NCBI GenBank assembly: GCA_018646565.1
Contig: JABGUO010000300.1
Coordinates: 1-8,781, forward strand
Direction of reading: 5' to 3'
From: Opitutia bacterium
Lineage (GTDB): Bacteria; Verrucomicrobiota; Verrucomicrobiia; Opitutales; Seribacteraceae
Length of the DNA: 8,781 bases
A program made the position numbers and the translations under genes. Positions within the stretch are counted from its first letter, which is position 1, and each line of letters opens with the position of its first letter. Below are positions 1 to 8,000 of the stretch, one piece after another. A model generated the notes under the pieces. The model worked only from the letters and a program-made list of their open reading frames with translations. It had not been told where the DNA came from and did not search any database.

Positions 1-1791
1 AAACTCGCGATTGATGGAAACACAGACGGTGATTTCCAAAAGTCGAAGAGCGTCACCCATAATGCTAATGGAGACGCAGATGCATGGTGGGAAGTGGATC
101 TAGGTGAAGAGCGTAGTTTGAATAAGCTTGCTGTTTGGAATCGTACGGATAGCGGACTTCATTCCCGATTGGATGGTTTTCGTTTACAAGTGTTGAGTTC
201 TGATCGTCATGTCGTGTGGGAAAAGAAGTTTCCAAAAGCTCCGAAACGAGATCTTTTGGTATCTTTAGACGGTTCAGAAGTTGGTCAATTCGTAAAGGCC
301 AGTGCAAGCTATGAGCAGGCGAGGTTTGAGGCCTACAAAGCAATTGATGGAAACATGAAACAGGATTCGGGTTGGGCAATAGCGGGTGGGCATGGTAGGG
401 ACCATTACGGAGTTTTCACACTTAAACGACCTATTGCGGGTGGGGAGCTAACCGTTCGTTTGATACAGAATTATCCCAATCATGCGATTGGTAAAGTGAG
501 GCTTTCGGTCACAGATGAGCTTAATCCTGGCCCAGCAATACCGGATCATGTCAAAAATATTCTTAAGGTCGTTTCAACTGATCGTTCAGGAAAACAGAAT
601 CAGGAATTAATGAGATTTTTTATCCAACATGGGACGGAAGGTAAAAGAATCAATGAGCGGATCGCGACTCTGCGCAAAAAGCTAAATTCCATTAAGCCTT
701 ATTCTACAGTTCCGGTATTAAAACAAGTTGTACCTGCCAATGAAAGAGAGACTTTTATTCATTTGCGCGGTTCATATCTTAATCATGGACCGAAAGTAAA
801 AGCTAATTTTCCATCTGCACTGGCTCCTCCTTTACCGCGGGTAACCAAGCCTAATCGTCTGGATCTTGCAAAATGGATTATGAATAAAGATAACCCACTG
901 ACAGCCCGGGTTTCTGCCAATCGGTTTTGGGAAAAAATATTTGGTATAGGTTTGGTTTCAACCAGTGAAGAATTTGGATCACAGGGAGAACTTCCATCTC
1001 ATCCAAAGTTGCTTGATTGGCTAGCAACTGAATTTATCCGTATGGAGTGGGATATGAAAGCCTTTATCAAGTTGCTCGTGACATCAAGAACTTATCAACA
1101 ATCATCTCATGTAAGCGATGATATGGCCGCTCGTGATCCTGCAAACCGATTGCTAGCCCGTGGTCCCCGCGTTCGGCTTTCTGCAGAGATGGTTCGGGAT
1201 CAGGCTCTTGCAGTCTCCGGATTATTAAGCAAGAAAATGTTTGGCCCTCCAGTTCGCCCGCCGCAACCCGATATGGGCATTAAAGCAGCCTTTGGTGGCG
1301 GGATTGACTGGAAAACTAGTAAAGGGGAAGACCGTTTTAGAAGAGGCATATATACAAATTGGCGCCGATCGAATCCGTATCCTTCGATGGCTACTTTTGA
1401 TGCTCCCAATCGTGAGGTTTGTACAGTCCGTAGAGGGACAACCAATACTCCTTTGCAAGCACTGGTAACTATGAATGATCCTGTGTATGTGGAGGCTGCC
1501 CAATCTTTGGCCCGAACCATGGCCAAGTCATCTGATTTATTGGCTGAACAAATTAGCAATGGTTTTAAAATTTGCTTATCCCGTGATCCCCAAAAATCTG
1601 AGCTTGATCGTTTAGTTTCTTTGTTTCACCAAGTAAAAAAGAGGTATGATAAAGATGTCGGATTGGCCAAGAAAATGGCCACAGATCCGATCGGACCGGC
1701 TCCCAAAGATTTAAATGTAGCGGACTTGGCTGCACTAACTGTAACGGGTAATGTACTTCTCAATCTCGATGAGATGATGATGAAACGCTAA
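1..1791 (+). CDS. Discoidin (F5/8 type C)-like and DUF1553 (PSD1) protein, 5'-truncated by window edge
   Basis: The frame is open from base 1, so this is the C-terminal 596 residues of a longer protein; the GTG at 94 is internal. Visible residues 1-90 match an F5/8 type C (discoidin) fold: A-I-DGNTDG near the start, WWEVDLG, then VWNRTD and RLDGF. Residues 98-172 form a second beta-rich module (DGN, DSGW, GRDHYGVF, a closing KVRLSV). Residues 249-267 resemble the RETFIHLRG linker, and about 281 to the end is DUF1553, with NRLDLAKW, the ANRFWEKIFG-type core, SHPKLLDWLA, RTYQQSS, NTPLQALVTMNDP and the family-typical end VLLNLDE. In this family the missing N-terminus normally carries a PSCyt1 heme domain and DUF1549. 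It is probably exported and may bind glycans through the discoidin part, but no reaction is known. It is the first gene of a pair with the DUF1501 gene 27 bases downstream. The family assignment is sure; the function is not. Confidence 0.93.
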   Translation, partial: KLAIDGNTDGDFQKSKSVTHNANGDADAWWEVDLGEERSLNKLAVWNRTDSGLHSRLDGFRLQVLSSDRHVVWEKKFPKAPKRDLLVSLDGSEVGQFVKASASYEQARFEAYKAIDGNMKQDSGWAIAGGHGRDHYGVFTLKRPIAGGELTVRLIQNYPNHAIGKVRLSVTDELNPGPAIPDHVKNILKVVSTDRSGKQNQELMRFFIQHGTEGKRINERIATLRKKLNSIKPYSTVPVLKQVVPANERETFIHLRGSYLNHGPKVKANFPSALAPPLPRVTKPNRLDLAKWIMNKDNPLTARVSANRFWEKIFGIGLVSTSEEFGSQGELPSHPKLLDWLATEFIRMEWDMKAFIKLLVTSRTYQQSSHVSDDMAARDPANRLLARGPRVRLSAEMVRDQALAVSGLLSKKMFGPPVRPPQPDMGIKAAFGGGIDWKTSKGEDRFRRGIYTNWRRSNPYPSMATFDAPNREVCTVRRGTTNTPLQALVTMNDPVYVEAAQSLARTMAKSSDLLAEQISNGFKICLSRDPQKSELDRLVSLFHQVKKRYDKDVGLAKKMATDPIGPAPKDLNVADLAALTVTGNVLLNLDEMMMKR

Positions 1792-1818
1792 AATGAAAAC
1801 CTTTATCTTTCAATCAAT

Positions 1819-3267
1819 ATGAATCCAGCACTTGAACAAATCCAACTCAATACGCGGCGCCATTTTTTAAGAAACTGTGGCGTAGGGCTTGGTTCTGGTG
1901 CCTTGGCTCAAATGCTTTCTCCAGATGCTTTTGGATTGAAGGCACCGGGAAACCCATTACTTCCACGAAAGTCCCATTTCTCCTCAAAAGCGAAGAGAGT
2001 AATATATATTCACCTTACGGGTTCTCCTCCCCATTTGGATTTATGGGACTACAAGCCGGAGTTGGTTAAACGTACTGATCAGGAATGTCCGGATGAATTT
2101 ATCAAGGGCAAGAAATTCGCATTCACATCTGGAACTCCCAAGCTTATGGGAACTCCCAGGAAGTTCTCACAACATGGAAAGTCCGGTATGTGGATGTCTG
2201 ATGCCATTCCACATTTGCATAAACATGCAGATGATCTTTGCGTAATTAAGTCAATGCATACGGACCAGTTTAACCATGCACCCGCCGAACTTTTTGTTCA
2301 TACCGGGTTCTCTCAACCCGGGCGTCCTTCTTTTGGAGCGTGGACTACCTACGGATTAGGTTCGGAGAACCAAGACCTACCGGGATATGTTGTTCTTATC
2401 TCCAGTGGAACCCAGCCAAATGGGGGAAAGAATTCATTTAGTGCAGGTTTTATTCCATCGGTTTATCAGGGTGTTCAGTGCCGGTCAAAAGGGGATCCTG
2501 TTTTATATGTTTCAAACCCTCCGGGTATGGATCGAAAACTGCGGCGTGCAAGTCTTGATGCCCTGCGTGATTTGAACCAAAAAGCCGCCGAAGATTTTGC
2601 TCACCCCGAAACCTTGACTCGAATTGCTCAATACGAATTAGCTTATCGGATGCAGGCATCAGTCCCCGATGTGATGGACATATCCAAGGAGTCTAAGGAA
2701 ACACTTGAATCTTACGGGGCGGAAGTGGGAGGTGCTAGCTTGGGCAATAATTGTTTACTAGCCCGTCGGTTGGCAGAAAAAGGTGTACGGTTTGTTCAGT
2801 TGTTTGATTGGGGTTGGGACTTTCATGGAACGAACCCTAAAGAGGATATTCGCGATGGTCTGACAAAAAAATGCGCGACCATGGATAAACCGATTGCCGC
2901 CTTAATTAAGGATTTAAAGGAACGGGGTCTATTCGATGAAACCCTTATTATTATTGGTGGAGAATTTGGCCGTACTCCTTTCCGGGAGGGTCGTACTTCC
3001 AAGGGCAGTGTATTGGGCCGGGATCATTTCCCTGATTGCTACTCCATGGTCATGGCAGGTGGCGGAGTGAAAGGCGGACATGTCCATGGCGAATCTGATG
3101 AACTCGGGTTCGGAGTAGCGAAAGATCCGGTTCATGTTCACGACCTACAAGCCACTTGGATGCATTTACTAGGATTTGATCATGAACAATTGACTTACCG
3201 ATTCCAAGGGCGAGATTATCGCTTGACCGATGTCCATGGTCATGTGGTTAAGGACCTGATCGCATAA
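1819..3267 (+). CDS. DUF1501 family protein with twin-arginine signal
   Basis: This complete 482-residue protein is of usual length for DUF1501, a family related to the alkaline phosphatase/sulfatase superfamily. The N-terminus has a twin-arginine motif (TRRHFLRN, R13-R14) followed by a weakly hydrophobic Gly/Ala/Leu stretch to about residue 31, so Tat export to the periplasm is likely. Family motifs appear in order: HLTGSPPHLDLWDYKPE (65-81), MHTDQFNHAPAE (146-157), GRPSFGAWTTYGLG (168-181), DWGWDFHG (330-337), GGEFGRTP (380-387), GRDHFP (400-405), GGGVKGGHVHG (414-424) and a C-terminal VHDLQATWMHLLG (440-452). The conserved His/Asp residues suggest metal binding, but whether it hydrolyses phosphate or sulfate esters is unknown. 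The ATG at 1819 is chosen because it places the RR motif correctly; no Shine-Dalgarno sequence precedes it. Only 27 bases separate it from the DUF1553 gene, so co-transcription is likely. DUF1549/DUF1553-DUF1501 pairs are a hallmark of the PVC group. Confidence 0.96.
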   Translation: MNPALEQIQLNTRRHFLRNCGVGLGSGALAQMLSPDAFGLKAPGNPLLPRKSHFSSKAKRVIYIHLTGSPPHLDLWDYKPELVKRTDQECPDEFIKGKKFAFTSGTPKLMGTPRKFSQHGKSGMWMSDAIPHLHKHADDLCVIKSMHTDQFNHAPAELFVHTGFSQPGRPSFGAWTTYGLGSENQDLPGYVVLISSGTQPNGGKNSFSAGFIPSVYQGVQCRSKGDPVLYVSNPPGMDRKLRRASLDALRDLNQKAAEDFAHPETLTRIAQYELAYRMQASVPDVMDISKESKETLESYGAEVGGASLGNNCLLARRLAEKGVRFVQLFDWGWDFHGTNPKEDIRDGLTKKCATMDKPIAALIKDLKERGLFDETLIIIGGEFGRTPFREGRTSKGSVLGRDHFPDCYSMVMAGGGVKGGHVHGESDELGFGVAKDPVHVHDLQATWMHLLGFDHEQLTYRFQGRDYRLTDVHGHVVKDLIA

Positions 3268-3278
3268 TGTAGTATGTT

Positions 3279-3494
3279 TTAAAGCCTTGTGACTCTCTTT
3301 TTTTCACCGTATTGATTCGGATAAAAATTCCGATAAAATTCTCTTTTGTTTATTACGACCCATGCCTTATTTGCTTTTATCTGGATTGTGGAGGCAATCC
3401 CCTCAAAAATAGCCCGTACCTTTTCTTCATGGTACTGACCAAATTCAAGGGAGATAACCCAATCACCATGTTTGGACTGAACCCAAGCACTCAT
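3279..3494 (-). CDS. Possible small hypothetical protein, 71 residues
   Basis: I do not recognise this protein. It reads as a soluble, Cys-free, charged protein with a plausible strand-helix-strand order: a strand at about residues 12-18 (WVISLEF), a helix at about 22-38 (from EEKVRAIFEG onward), a second strand at about 44-49 (AWVVIN), and a basic tail. Its stop lies 11 bases from the stop of the convergent DUF1501 gene, so it would pack tightly. The nearest ribosome-binding-like sequence, GAGGAG at 3515-3520, is about 20 bases before the ATG, which is too far for a good start. The frame stays open for eight more codons upstream (GDDAPWKT) to an in-frame TGA at 3519-3521, and beyond that stop the same frame reads on as protein-like sequence. 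It may therefore be the 3' part of a broken gene rather than an intact one. It could also be chance. Confidence 0.4.
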   Translation of the reverse strand: MSAWVQSKHGDWVISLEFGQYHEEKVRAIFEGIASTIQIKANKAWVVINKREFYRNFYPNQYGEKKRVTRL

Positions 3495-3518
3495 TGTTTT
3501 CCAGGGAGCGTCATCTCC

Positions 3519-3670
3519 TCAGAATGGTACATCGTCGGCGGATGAATGAGTTACGGTTTTAGATTCCATTTTTTGGCACCATCACCACCAGGACCAAAGC
3601 GACAACCGCAAGCAGTAAACTTAATTACTCTACGCAAGACTTCCTTTGCATCGCTTGTCTTTATCTTCAC
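3519..3670 (-). pseudogene. Possible broken small membrane-protein gene spread over three frames
   Basis: On the minus strand, 27 bases past the DUF1552 stop, a GTG at 3670 opens a 39-codon frame that begins with a charged, basic stretch (AKEVLRRVIK) but becomes implausibly Gly/Cys-rich from about codon 20. Over that part the +1 frame reads 15 hydrophobic residues in a row (3621-3577, LLLAVVALVLVVMV), like most of a membrane segment. A further +1 shift at a run of six A (3569-3574) enters a third frame that starts ATG at 3569 and ends ADDVPF before TGA at 3519-3521. That last frame is in register with the 71-residue frame downstream. Joined together, the pieces give a basic N-terminus, a membrane helix, an acidic linker and a soluble domain, a common layout for small anchored proteins. 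Two shifts and a stop would be needed, so a decayed gene is the simplest reading. Chance is a real alternative. Confidence 0.25.
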
Positions 3671-3696
3671 CTCTCTTTTATTTCAAGCACGGGGAT

Positions 3697-5043
3697 TTAG
3701 GAAGCCAGTACCTCTTTCATCTCGCCTGTGCTGTCCGCAAAAGAATCCGCCTCAGCACCCAGGCTTTTCTGGATGGTTACGAAAAGATTCGAAAATGGGG
3801 TATCATGATCAAAGCGTAAGTATTGACCGTGCTGATAACCCAAGTTCTTTCCCCCCGCAAGAACGAGTGGATAGTTGGTGTTGTTATGGGTTTTACTGTT
3901 ACTGCTTCCGTAAAGTATGCAACTATTGTCGAGCACGCTGCCGTGTCCTTCCTTCATTTCGCTTAATCGATTGAGCAGGTAAGCCAGGCATTCAGTCTGG
4001 TAAAGGTCCCACTTTCCCTTGTTCTCCGCTCCGATTGCTCCCTTCCCGGCACCGTGTGCCAGACCATGCGCATCTTTGGCAAATCCAAGAAGGGATGGGA
4101 ACTTATTAGCAATAGAAATAGCACCGTGCATGCTAGCCAATTGGTAGGTTATAAAACGGGTTGAGTCGGTCTGAAAGGCCAAGGCAATCAAGTCGAGCAT
4201 GGTGTGAATCAACTTGCCCGGTGTCTCGTTGTCAGCGTCAAGAGTAAGACCTTCAGCATTAACCATTGGTTTGGGTACATCGAGCCATTGAGCGGAGCGT
4301 TCGACATCCTGCTCGATTTCACGAACTGAGGTGAGGTATTGGTCGAGCTTGTCTTGATCGGTTTTACCGAGCTTACGCTGAAGAGTCTTGGCTTCGTCCA
4401 TGAGCAGATCGAGGTGACTGCCGGTACGGCTAAGGCCTTTTCTTTGTGCCTCAATCGAATCTCCCTTCAAGCCGAAAAGGCGCTCGAACACGAGTGCCGG
4501 ACGATTAAGGGAGGGAATGGGTAGGCCTTTGCTTGAATAAGAAAGGGTGTTGGCGCGAGTAGGAAGTCCAGTCCCTCCGTCCGAGGAAAGTGCCAGACTG
4601 GTAAAGCGGGTTTCCGTTCCAAGCCGTTGAGTCCGGGCCATGAACTGATCGAGGGAAATTGAATTTTTAAGCCCGGTTGCTCCCAGGCTCATTTCTTCGC
4701 CGGTGAGGAAGGTGTCACCACTGTCATGTCCACCAATGCGACGAACTTTTGGATGGGATAGACCGCCTAACACTGTGACCTGATTGCGTAAAGGTTCTAA
4801 AGGTTTGAGAGATTGATTGAATGTAAAATCTTTTCCCTCACCTTTGGGAAACCAGTTCCAATGACCAAATTCACTGTCCGGATTCGGGAGGCTTACACCG
4901 TAAGGAAAATAGATAGAACAGAACCGTCGGGGGGGAGATTGGACTAATGGGGACGCAAGGGATTCCATCCAGGGCAGTGCCAGAGAAATTCCTGCTGTCC
5001 GAAGCATAGTCCTTCGGTTCATTTTGAGATTGTTCATACTCAT
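3697..5043 (-). CDS. DUF1552 family protein with twin-arginine signal
   Basis: This complete 448-residue protein has the usual DUF1552 length. The N-terminus carries a twin-arginine motif (NRRTMLRTAG, R10-R11) and a short hydrophobic stretch (ISLALPWM), which predicts Tat export. Family features are PPRRFCSIYFPYGV (37-50), HWNWFPKGEG (61-70), LEPLRNQVTVLGGL (82-95), GGHDSGDTFLTG (104-115), SLDQFMA (130-136) and a C-terminal CILYGSSN...HNNTNYPLVLAGG region. The biochemical role of DUF1552 is unknown. The start could be ATG 5043 or ATG 5037, since both leave the RR motif intact and neither has a Shine-Dalgarno sequence. It lies 31 bases downstream of the diheme DUF1592-type gene on the same strand. 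DUF1592-DUF1552 pairs recur in planctomycetes and verrucomicrobia, so the two products probably act together outside the cytoplasm. A second DUF1552 gene begins at 8564. Confidence 0.95.
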   Translation of the reverse strand: MSMNNLKMNRRTMLRTAGISLALPWMESLASPLVQSPPRRFCSIYFPYGVSLPNPDSEFGHWNWFPKGEGKDFTFNQSLKPLEPLRNQVTVLGGLSHPKVRRIGGHDSGDTFLTGEEMSLGATGLKNSISLDQFMARTQRLGTETRFTSLALSSDGGTGLPTRANTLSYSSKGLPIPSLNRPALVFERLFGLKGDSIEAQRKGLSRTGSHLDLLMDEAKTLQRKLGKTDQDKLDQYLTSVREIEQDVERSAQWLDVPKPMVNAEGLTLDADNETPGKLIHTMLDLIALAFQTDSTRFITYQLASMHGAISIANKFPSLLGFAKDAHGLAHGAGKGAIGAENKGKWDLYQTECLAYLLNRLSEMKEGHGSVLDNSCILYGSSNSKTHNNTNYPLVLAGGKNLGYQHGQYLRFDHDTPFSNLFVTIQKSLGAEADSFADSTGEMKEVLAS

Positions 5044-5051
5044 AAACTTAC

Positions 5052-5069
5052 AAAAAATTGTAATTTTTT
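5052..5069. repeat. AT-only inverted repeat between the DUF1592-type and DUF1552 genes
   Basis: Two perfect 8-base arms, AAAAAATT and AATTTTTT, flank a GT centre within the 31-base gap between the two minus-strand genes, beginning 8 bases upstream of the DUF1552 start codon. In RNA it would form only a weak A-U hairpin with an impossibly tight loop, so a protein-binding site or plain AT-richness is more likely than a terminator. No function can be claimed. Confidence 0.35.
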
Positions 5070-5074
5070 ATTCA

Positions 5075-8000
5075 TTAACGCGATAAAAAAGGTTTACTTT
5101 GAATAATATTTTTCATGAGGGCAGAGAGCCGGTAATCTGCTTGCATGAACTCTTCATTCAATTTTTTGATTACCGGTTCGTCCTTTAGCTCAAGGGATCG
5201 GCCCAGTGCAAAGGTGAGCATTTTGGAAACCAGTGCATGGGCAAATTGCTCATGTCTTTGAGTAATCAGGTATTGTTTGAGATCCTCCAATCCGTTTATT
5301 TTATGGTTTCCCGGTAGTACGGTTTGAGTGGTGATAGGTTTTTGGGTGCGTACGGTTTTTTCCCGAAACAAACCAATGGCATCGTAGGACTCCAGGGCAA
5401 TACCCCATGGATCAATACTTCGGTGACAATCGGCACAGGCCGTTTTTTCACGATGAACCTCCAACTGTTCGCGTACGGAAAGTTTTTCAAAGCCTTCCAC
5501 ACTTTGCTCAATTCCAGGAACATCGGGCGGAGGCGGTTTGGGCGGATCATGAAGGAGCCGTTCCCGGATCCATACTGCCCGTTTGATGGGGTGAGAGTCC
5601 GCCCCGTCTGAACCGGAGAGTTGGATGGATGCGTGACCCAGCACGCCACCGGGTCGGCCCGTTCCCTCGAGGGAGACCCGTTCGAAACGCTGGGACTTCG
5701 GTCCTTCCAGTCCATAGTGTTTGGCGAGCGAAGCATTGAGCATGGTGAAGTCTGCATCGATGAACTGGAGGGCGGAGGTATTACTGCGGAGGATTTCCCT
5801 GAAAAATTCACGCGTTTCTTTTATCATTGCCGCTTTAAGGGAACTGTCGAATTTCTCGTAATATTGAGGGTTGATGGCGACCCGGTCGACCCCGTCCAGG
5901 TCGAACCATTGCGTGCTAAACTGATCTGCGAAACGATTGGATTTTTCGTCCTTGAGCATACGTTCGAACTCTTTTTCGAGAATGCCGGTTTCAAGTAATT
6001 TTCCATTATCAGCGAGGGTTGATAATGGGACATCTGGCATGGAACCCCAAAGGAAATAGGATAGCCGGGAGGCAAGTTCGTGGGCATTGAGGGTTCTTGG
6101 TTTTTGACCCTTGTGAGGTTCACTCAGGTAGATGAAGTTGGAGGAGGCTAAGGAAGCGGCCAAGGTTTCCCGAAGAGCGAAAATTGGGGAGCCCTCGACT
6201 TTCCAAATTTCTTTGAAATGACCGACCCACTTGCCGAGTTCCTCGTCGGTTACCGGTCGGCGCCAAGCCCGGCGAAGGAAACGAGCGATTACCGTTTTGG
6301 CCGTTCCAGGCTGGCGGATGTCTTCTCCCTGGTGAATAATTTTACGATGTGGTACGGGAGGCCATGAGAGATAGTCATTACGGATGAATTCGACCGAATC
6401 GATAAGGATTTTGGGAAAGTCCGGATCTTCGGGGAAAACCCTTATTTTCTTCCTTTTGATTTGGGGCTGGGGCTTGCGGATTTCATGACCTAAAAACTTC
6501 GATTTCATGGCAATCCACATCGGATCAATGGGTTTGTACTTCTGCACCAGTTTCTGCATTTCTATAGAGTCTAAAGATTCTGCACCCCCCCATTTTTGTA
6601 CGGTCTTGATTAAACTGAACCATTCCGAACGGACGGAATTTCCATCAAGTGGAGGGAGAGGGGAAGAAGAGACAGAAAATCGGGGTCTTCCGATAGTCTG
6701 TTGTCCATTATCGGGTCGCTTGTTGTTGAGGAAGTCTAGTTCAAGAGTGAAAATCGTTCCCCCTTTGTTGATAACAGGCTCAGAAAAAGGAAACAGACAG
6801 GCATGGTCCTTACCGAGTTGATCAATATTCAAAGTGCCTCCGGATAACCAACCGGTTTCAGCTGGTTTATTTTCGATCGCTAGAGCGACCGAGGATTTTT
6901 CATTCTTTTGCAGGAAGTTGCTCATGGGATTAATCATGCGGACTGGCTTACCTTTGCCATTTGTCCCACTCGGCTTTGCGAAGATTCGCAGATCGGTAAG
7001 AACAAAGTTCCCGCTATTGGCTCGGCCTGGCCCCCTTTTTTTGAGCGATTTATCAGCCAGTGCCTCAATCCGTATAGCCCGGATGATAGGTAAATCCACT
7101 TCGGCGGTCACGACCCAACGGTCCGTCTTTGGGTTTGAACCGGAGACCAGAAAAGAACCATCTTCCTTGAGCCGAAAGATCGCACCCTCAAGGGATTTGG
7201 GTTGGGCATTGCCAAGGATGAGCCAATCGTGTGGGGCAGGAACTTGGGAGGGTAATTTCTTCAACCATTTATTGAAACGATCAGGAAGAGTTTCCTGCTC
7301 AAATTGGTCTTGCTTCGCAATAAGTGCGGATCGATCCCTCTCCCATTTTTCAAGTTTTTGGCGAGTGTTCTTCGCATTGACTTCCTCCTCGATTACCTCG
7401 TCCTTACCTTTCGGGGCAGTTTGGCCGTCATTCAGGGAATTTTGCAAGGTGATCACACCGTTGAGTTTATCGAGTGGAACATCCGGTTCAGCCCGTGGGA
7501 AAAAATGGGCATGAGAGGAGAATTCATAGTACTTTGGAGTATTGGAAGAGATCGGGATTTCGCCCAGATCATCCATTATATTAAGTGTCAGTCCACTGAC
7601 GAAATATCCGTACCGCCCAGAGAGAATCGGAATCGGTTGTCCCGGTTTACGGTCAGTTGATGCCTTGATGCGAATCGTAAATTTGCCATCTCGGGGTGGT
7701 TCCTGATACGAACCGTGCCAATAATTGACCCGTCCGAGCATGGATGAAGAGTGGCCCAGATAGCGACTGTTTCCAGGGCCACGGATTTTGCCCTTGTTCC
7801 AAACCATGTCGCTAGTAGAGGTTTCCGGTCTTCCTCCCTCAACTAGAATGTGGTTGAGCGCTTTTCGGGCAGATTTTAAGTAGTTTTCAATTTGGATGGC
7901 AGAGGTTATCTGGTTCGCTCCATTATTGAGAAAACCGTCTGGAGAAAGAGAGTCGTTGGGCAATTCGTCTGCGTAGTCCATTTCCAGACCGAGCAGGTCA

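Larger units (their letters stand above)
3268..3696. other. Convergent intergenic stretch, no firmly recognised gene
   Basis: This 429-base gap lies between the 3' ends of the DUF1501 gene (plus) and the DUF1552 gene (minus). I see no convincing rho-independent terminator for either: a run of seven T at about 3297-3303 follows DUF1501 but no stem precedes it. Plus-strand frames here are Cys/Phe-rich and look like antisense shadows. The minus strand is more protein-like and is entered separately as a possible 71-residue gene (3279-3494) and a fragmented reading region upstream of it (3519-3670). No tRNA or known structured RNA was recognised. Confidence 0.6.

Noticed and set aside
94..96. GTG as the start of the first gene.
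   Set aside because: The frame is open and clearly homologous (discoidin motif) upstream to base 1, so the true start is outside the window.
3268..3310. Possible rho-independent terminator after DUF1501 because of the T-run at 3297-3303.
   Set aside because: No GC-rich stem precedes the T-run.
3312..3545. A 77-codon plus-strand frame in the convergent gap.
   Set aside because: It is Phe/Cys/Tyr-rich with no start signal and is antisense to the more protein-like minus-strand frame.
3519..3569. A 16-residue peptide ending in ADDVPF, like the acidic C-terminal tip of single-stranded DNA-binding proteins.
   Set aside because: There is no OB-fold upstream in any frame and the peptide is too short; resemblance of a six-residue tail is probably chance.
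3546..3974. A 142-codon plus-strand frame overlapping the 3' end of the DUF1552 gene.
   Set aside because: It is Cys/Arg/Pro-rich and antisense to a conserved coding region; it looks like a shadow.
6834..7514. A 226-codon open frame on the plus strand opposite the diheme gene, plus others at 7892-8338 and 5621-5998.
   Set aside because: They lie entirely opposite a gene with clear domains, have shadow-like Ser/Arg/Phe-rich composition and show no family motif.
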